Assembly (NCBI RefSeq): GCF_014851685.1
Contig: NZ_JACVAC010000004.1
Span: 310,001 to 374,000 of the forward strand
Source: Pseudomonas sp. PDM05
GTDB taxonomy: Bacteria; Pseudomonadota; Gammaproteobacteria; Pseudomonadales; Pseudomonadaceae
Length of the DNA stretch: 64,000 nucleotides
Reading direction: 5' to 3'
In this document: positions 63,204-64,000 of the stretch, in pieces
Layout: each line of letters starts with the position of its first letter
Numbering within the stretch: position 1 is the stretch's first letter
Notes under the pieces: generated by a model
Seen by the model: the letters and a program-made list of their open reading frames with translations, nothing else
Databases searched by the model: none
Told to the model about the DNA's origin: nothing
Made by a program: the position numbers and the translations under genes

Positions 63204-63227
63204 TTTGATTGCATTCCAAATTTCAGG

Positions 63228-63262
63228 CAATAAAAAACGCCGACGCTGTAGGAGCCGTCGGC
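63228..63262 (-). terminator. Terminator of the second metQ gene
   Basis: aacgccgacg (63233-63242) pairs with cgtcggcgtt (63253-63262) around a 10-base loop, with aataaaa on the left that reads ttttatt on the minus strand. It lies 30 bp after the metQ stop. Confidence 0.8.
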
Positions 63263-63292
63263 GTTGAAACCTTGAAGGGGTTTTGGGCTACA

Positions 63293-64000
63293 TCAGAACG
63301 CAGGCACTACCGCGCCGTTGTACTTCTTCTCGATGAAAGCTTTGACTTCCGGGCTGGTCAGGGCCTTGGAGAGCTTCTGGATCGCGTCGCTGTCCTTGTT
63401 GTCCGGGCGAGCCACCAGGAAGTTCACGTACGGCGACTTGGCGTCTTCGATGATCAGCGCGTCCTTGGCCGGGTTCAGACCCGCTTCCAGGGCGTAGTTG
63501 GTGTTGATCAGGTCCAGGTCAACCTGGTCCAGCACGCGTGGCAGCAGGGCCGATTCCAGCTCCTTGAATTTCAGGTGCTTGGGGTTGTCCTTGATGTCTT
63601 TTGGCGTAGACAAGGCATTGGTCGGGTCTTTCAGGGTGATCACGCCGGCTTTCTGCAGCAGCAACAGGGCGCGGCCGCTGTTGGAGCCTTCGTTCGGGAT
63701 GGCCACGGTAGCGCCATCTTTGAGCTCGGAAATGTTTTTGATCTTTTTCGAATAACCGCCGAAGGGTTCAACGTGCACACCAACCACGGTGACCAGGTTG
63801 GTGCCCTTGCCCTTGTTGAAGTTTTCCAGGTACGGCAGGGTCTGGAAGTAGTTGGCGTCCAGGCGCTTCTCGGCGACCTGTACGTTGGGTTGTACGTAGT
63901 CAGTGAAGACTTTGATTTCCAGGTCCACGCCTTCTTTGGCCAGGGTTGGCTTGACCAGTTCGAGGATCTCGGCGTGCGGGATCGGGGTGGCAGCAACCAC
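63293..64000 (-). CDS. metQ: MetQ/NlpA-family binding protein, 3' part (gene runs off the window)
   Basis: This is the last 235 codons of a methionine-type binding protein; the signal peptide and lipobox lie beyond base 64000. Family blocks are clear: TPIPHAEILELVKPTLAKEGVDLEIKVFTDYVQPN and LDANYFQTLPYLENFNKGKGTNL. This copy is closer to true E. coli MetQ than the one at 47762. Partner metN and metI genes are probably upstream of it outside the window. The terminator at 63228-63262 ends the unit. Confidence 0.9.
   Translation of the reverse strand: MVAATPIPHAEILELVKPTLAKEGVDLEIKVFTDYVQPNVQVAEKRLDANYFQTLPYLENFNKGKGTNLVTVVGVHVEPFGGYSKKIKNISELKDGATVAIPNEGSNSGRALLLLQKAGVITLKDPTNALSTPKDIKDNPKHLKFKELESALLPRVLDQVDLDLINTNYALEAGLNPAKDALIIEDAKSPYVNFLVARPDNKDSDAIQKLSKALTSPEVKAFIEKKYNGAVVPAF

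Overview
The window is chromosomal DNA of a fluorescent Pseudomonas, most likely the P. fluorescens group (SBW25-like). This rests on high-GC coding DNA, the rimA-rimB-rimK operon, a triABC-type efflux operon, BetT, OprD and TauABCD genes of pseudomonad type, and about seventeen REP-type palindromic loci (core gtgggagcgggcttgc) between genes. Genes are dense on both strands. No rRNA, tRNA, insertion sequence, integrase or CRISPR array was seen.

Layout. 1-3480: end of a LysR regulator, fdhD and an FdhF/YdeP-type molybdoenzyme. 3823-8246: glycine-zipper protein, thioesterase, RecQ-type helicase, secreted TPR protein. 8247-15247: an accessory stretch with a YhfG-Fic toxin-antitoxin pair, a three-gene coupled cluster with two membrane-anchored DUF1493-like proteins, an EamA transporter, and a strongly AT-rich module (a possible 46-codon ORF plus two large unknown genes, the second a membrane protein). 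This module lies between pckA and a decayed second copy of the pckA 3' end and terminator. 15248-28691: core genes pckA, hslO, a PAP2 phosphatase, hslR, rimABK (c-di-GMP phosphodiesterase, protease, S6 glutamate ligase), envZ/ompR, tex, a thioesterase and gshA.

28953-50323 is mainly sulfur acquisition: tauABCD (taurine), epsC and dcyD with tcyJLN (serine acetylation, D-cysteine breakdown, cystine uptake), two SfnB-like flavin enzymes, an FMN monooxygenase and a MetQNI-type importer. An aldo/keto reductase, an OprD porin and a BetT choline transporter (with a perfect TetR/BetI-like palindrome upstream) interrupt it. A 20-codon reading frame ends in a TGATG overlap with the first sfnB gene. 50363-64000: a methyltransferase, a secreted glycosidase-like protein, triCBA efflux genes, an AAA ATPase, a polar amino-acid ABC operon and a truncated second MetQ lipoprotein.

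The best candidate for something undescribed is the AT-rich module at 12440-15204. It combines foreign base composition, tight gene packing, a soluble protein faintly like nucleoid-associated NdpA, a membrane partner, and insertion behind a housekeeping gene with duplication of that gene's end. This is the usual signature of defence or other accessory cargo, but its function is inference. All names are from reading the translations; no database search was run.
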